From: Rachicladosporium sp. CCFEE 5018 | Lineage: Eukaryota > Ascomycota > Dothideomycetes > Cladosporiales > Cladosporiaceae | Assembly: GCA_002077045.2 (NCBI GenBank) | Contig: KZ111148.1 | Location: forward strand, 1,198,885-1,262,884 | Length of the DNA: 64,000 nt | Direction of reading: 5' to 3' | Shown here: positions 63,964 through 64,000 of the stretch, in pieces | Layout: every line of letters begins with the position of its first letter | How positions within the stretch are numbered: the stretch's first letter is position 1 | Position numbers and translations under genes: made by a program | Notes under the pieces: model-generated | What the model was told of the DNA's origin: nothing | Databases searched by the model: none | The model's input: only the letters and a program-made list of their open reading frames with translations

Positions 63964-64000
63964 AAAAAGGTGAGGTTTACCGACCGGGGGTCGAACTCGA
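63964..64000 (-). tRNA. Possible 3' end of a tRNA gene, cut by the window edge
   Basis: On the minus strand the edge reads TCGAG-TTCGACC-CCCGG, a T-arm shape with the TTCGA loop (63995-63989) and four of five stem pairs, resembling a Pol III B-box. It is followed by a seven-base acceptor strand (63983-63977) and, seven bases after a discriminator A, by a TTTTT terminator (63968-63964). One T-stem mismatch and the missing remainder keep this weak; identity cannot be told. Confidence 0.3.

Overview
The window is nuclear DNA from a filamentous ascomycete. Genes are dense on both strands, introns are short (47 to 105 bases, GT...AG), proteins are fungal in type (Aurora kinase, Hos3, multifunctional Fox2, STR3-type cystathionine beta-lyase, Mic12, complex I 21 kDa subunit, Cce1-like resolvase), and there are no operons, rRNA, CRISPR or recognisable transposons. 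A Dothideomycete of the Mycosphaerella/Capnodiales type is my inference from the style of the proteins; it cannot be fixed from the window alone.

Layout. 1-10 kb: Hos3 histone deacetylase (cut by the left edge), mitochondrial protease Atp23, Aurora kinase, glutamate 5-kinase, a CAP59/CMT1-type mannosyltransferase and a beta-lactamase-fold hydrolase. 10-21 kb: TIP41-like PP2A regulator, a small Cys-tailed protein, a 2.5 kb gene-poor stretch with a possible MmgE/PrpD remnant, an NAD-epimerase-type reductase, the peroxisomal beta-oxidation enzyme Fox2 and a Tda10-type P-loop kinase. 21-32 kb: cystathionine beta-lyase with an upstream ORF that holds an E-box, an unknown membrane protein, the Sfm1 methyltransferase, an endosulfine (Igo), Aim19, a Vtc5-like SPX protein and a zinc-knuckle protein. 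32-43 kb: an R3H-domain protein, two facing astacin-like metalloprotease copies that are both broken, with Mic12 and mitochondrial ribosomal protein bL17 between them, then an F-box-like protein. 44-64 kb: a single-pass membrane protein, an NMN adenylyltransferase-like protein, the complex I subunit, a zinc-finger/coiled-coil protein, an SDR plus FAD-monooxygenase pair, a coiled-coil protein, an HhH-like protein, a SWIM+RING protein, a Cce1 resolvase and an AVT-type amino acid transporter. The right edge may hold the 3' end of a tRNA.

Most genes are unrelated housekeeping functions. A mitochondrial theme recurs (Atp23, Aim19, Mic12, bL17m, complex I 21 kDa, Cce1) but these genes are scattered. 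I see no convincing new multi-gene system. The most interesting features are the degenerate astacin pair, the upstream ORF with a CACGTG palindrome before the sulfur-amino-acid gene, several introns that are multiples of three and open in frame, a 24-base exon, and several fungal proteins of unknown function. All exon boundaries were read by eye from GT/AG signals, reading frame and family similarity; none was checked with transcripts.
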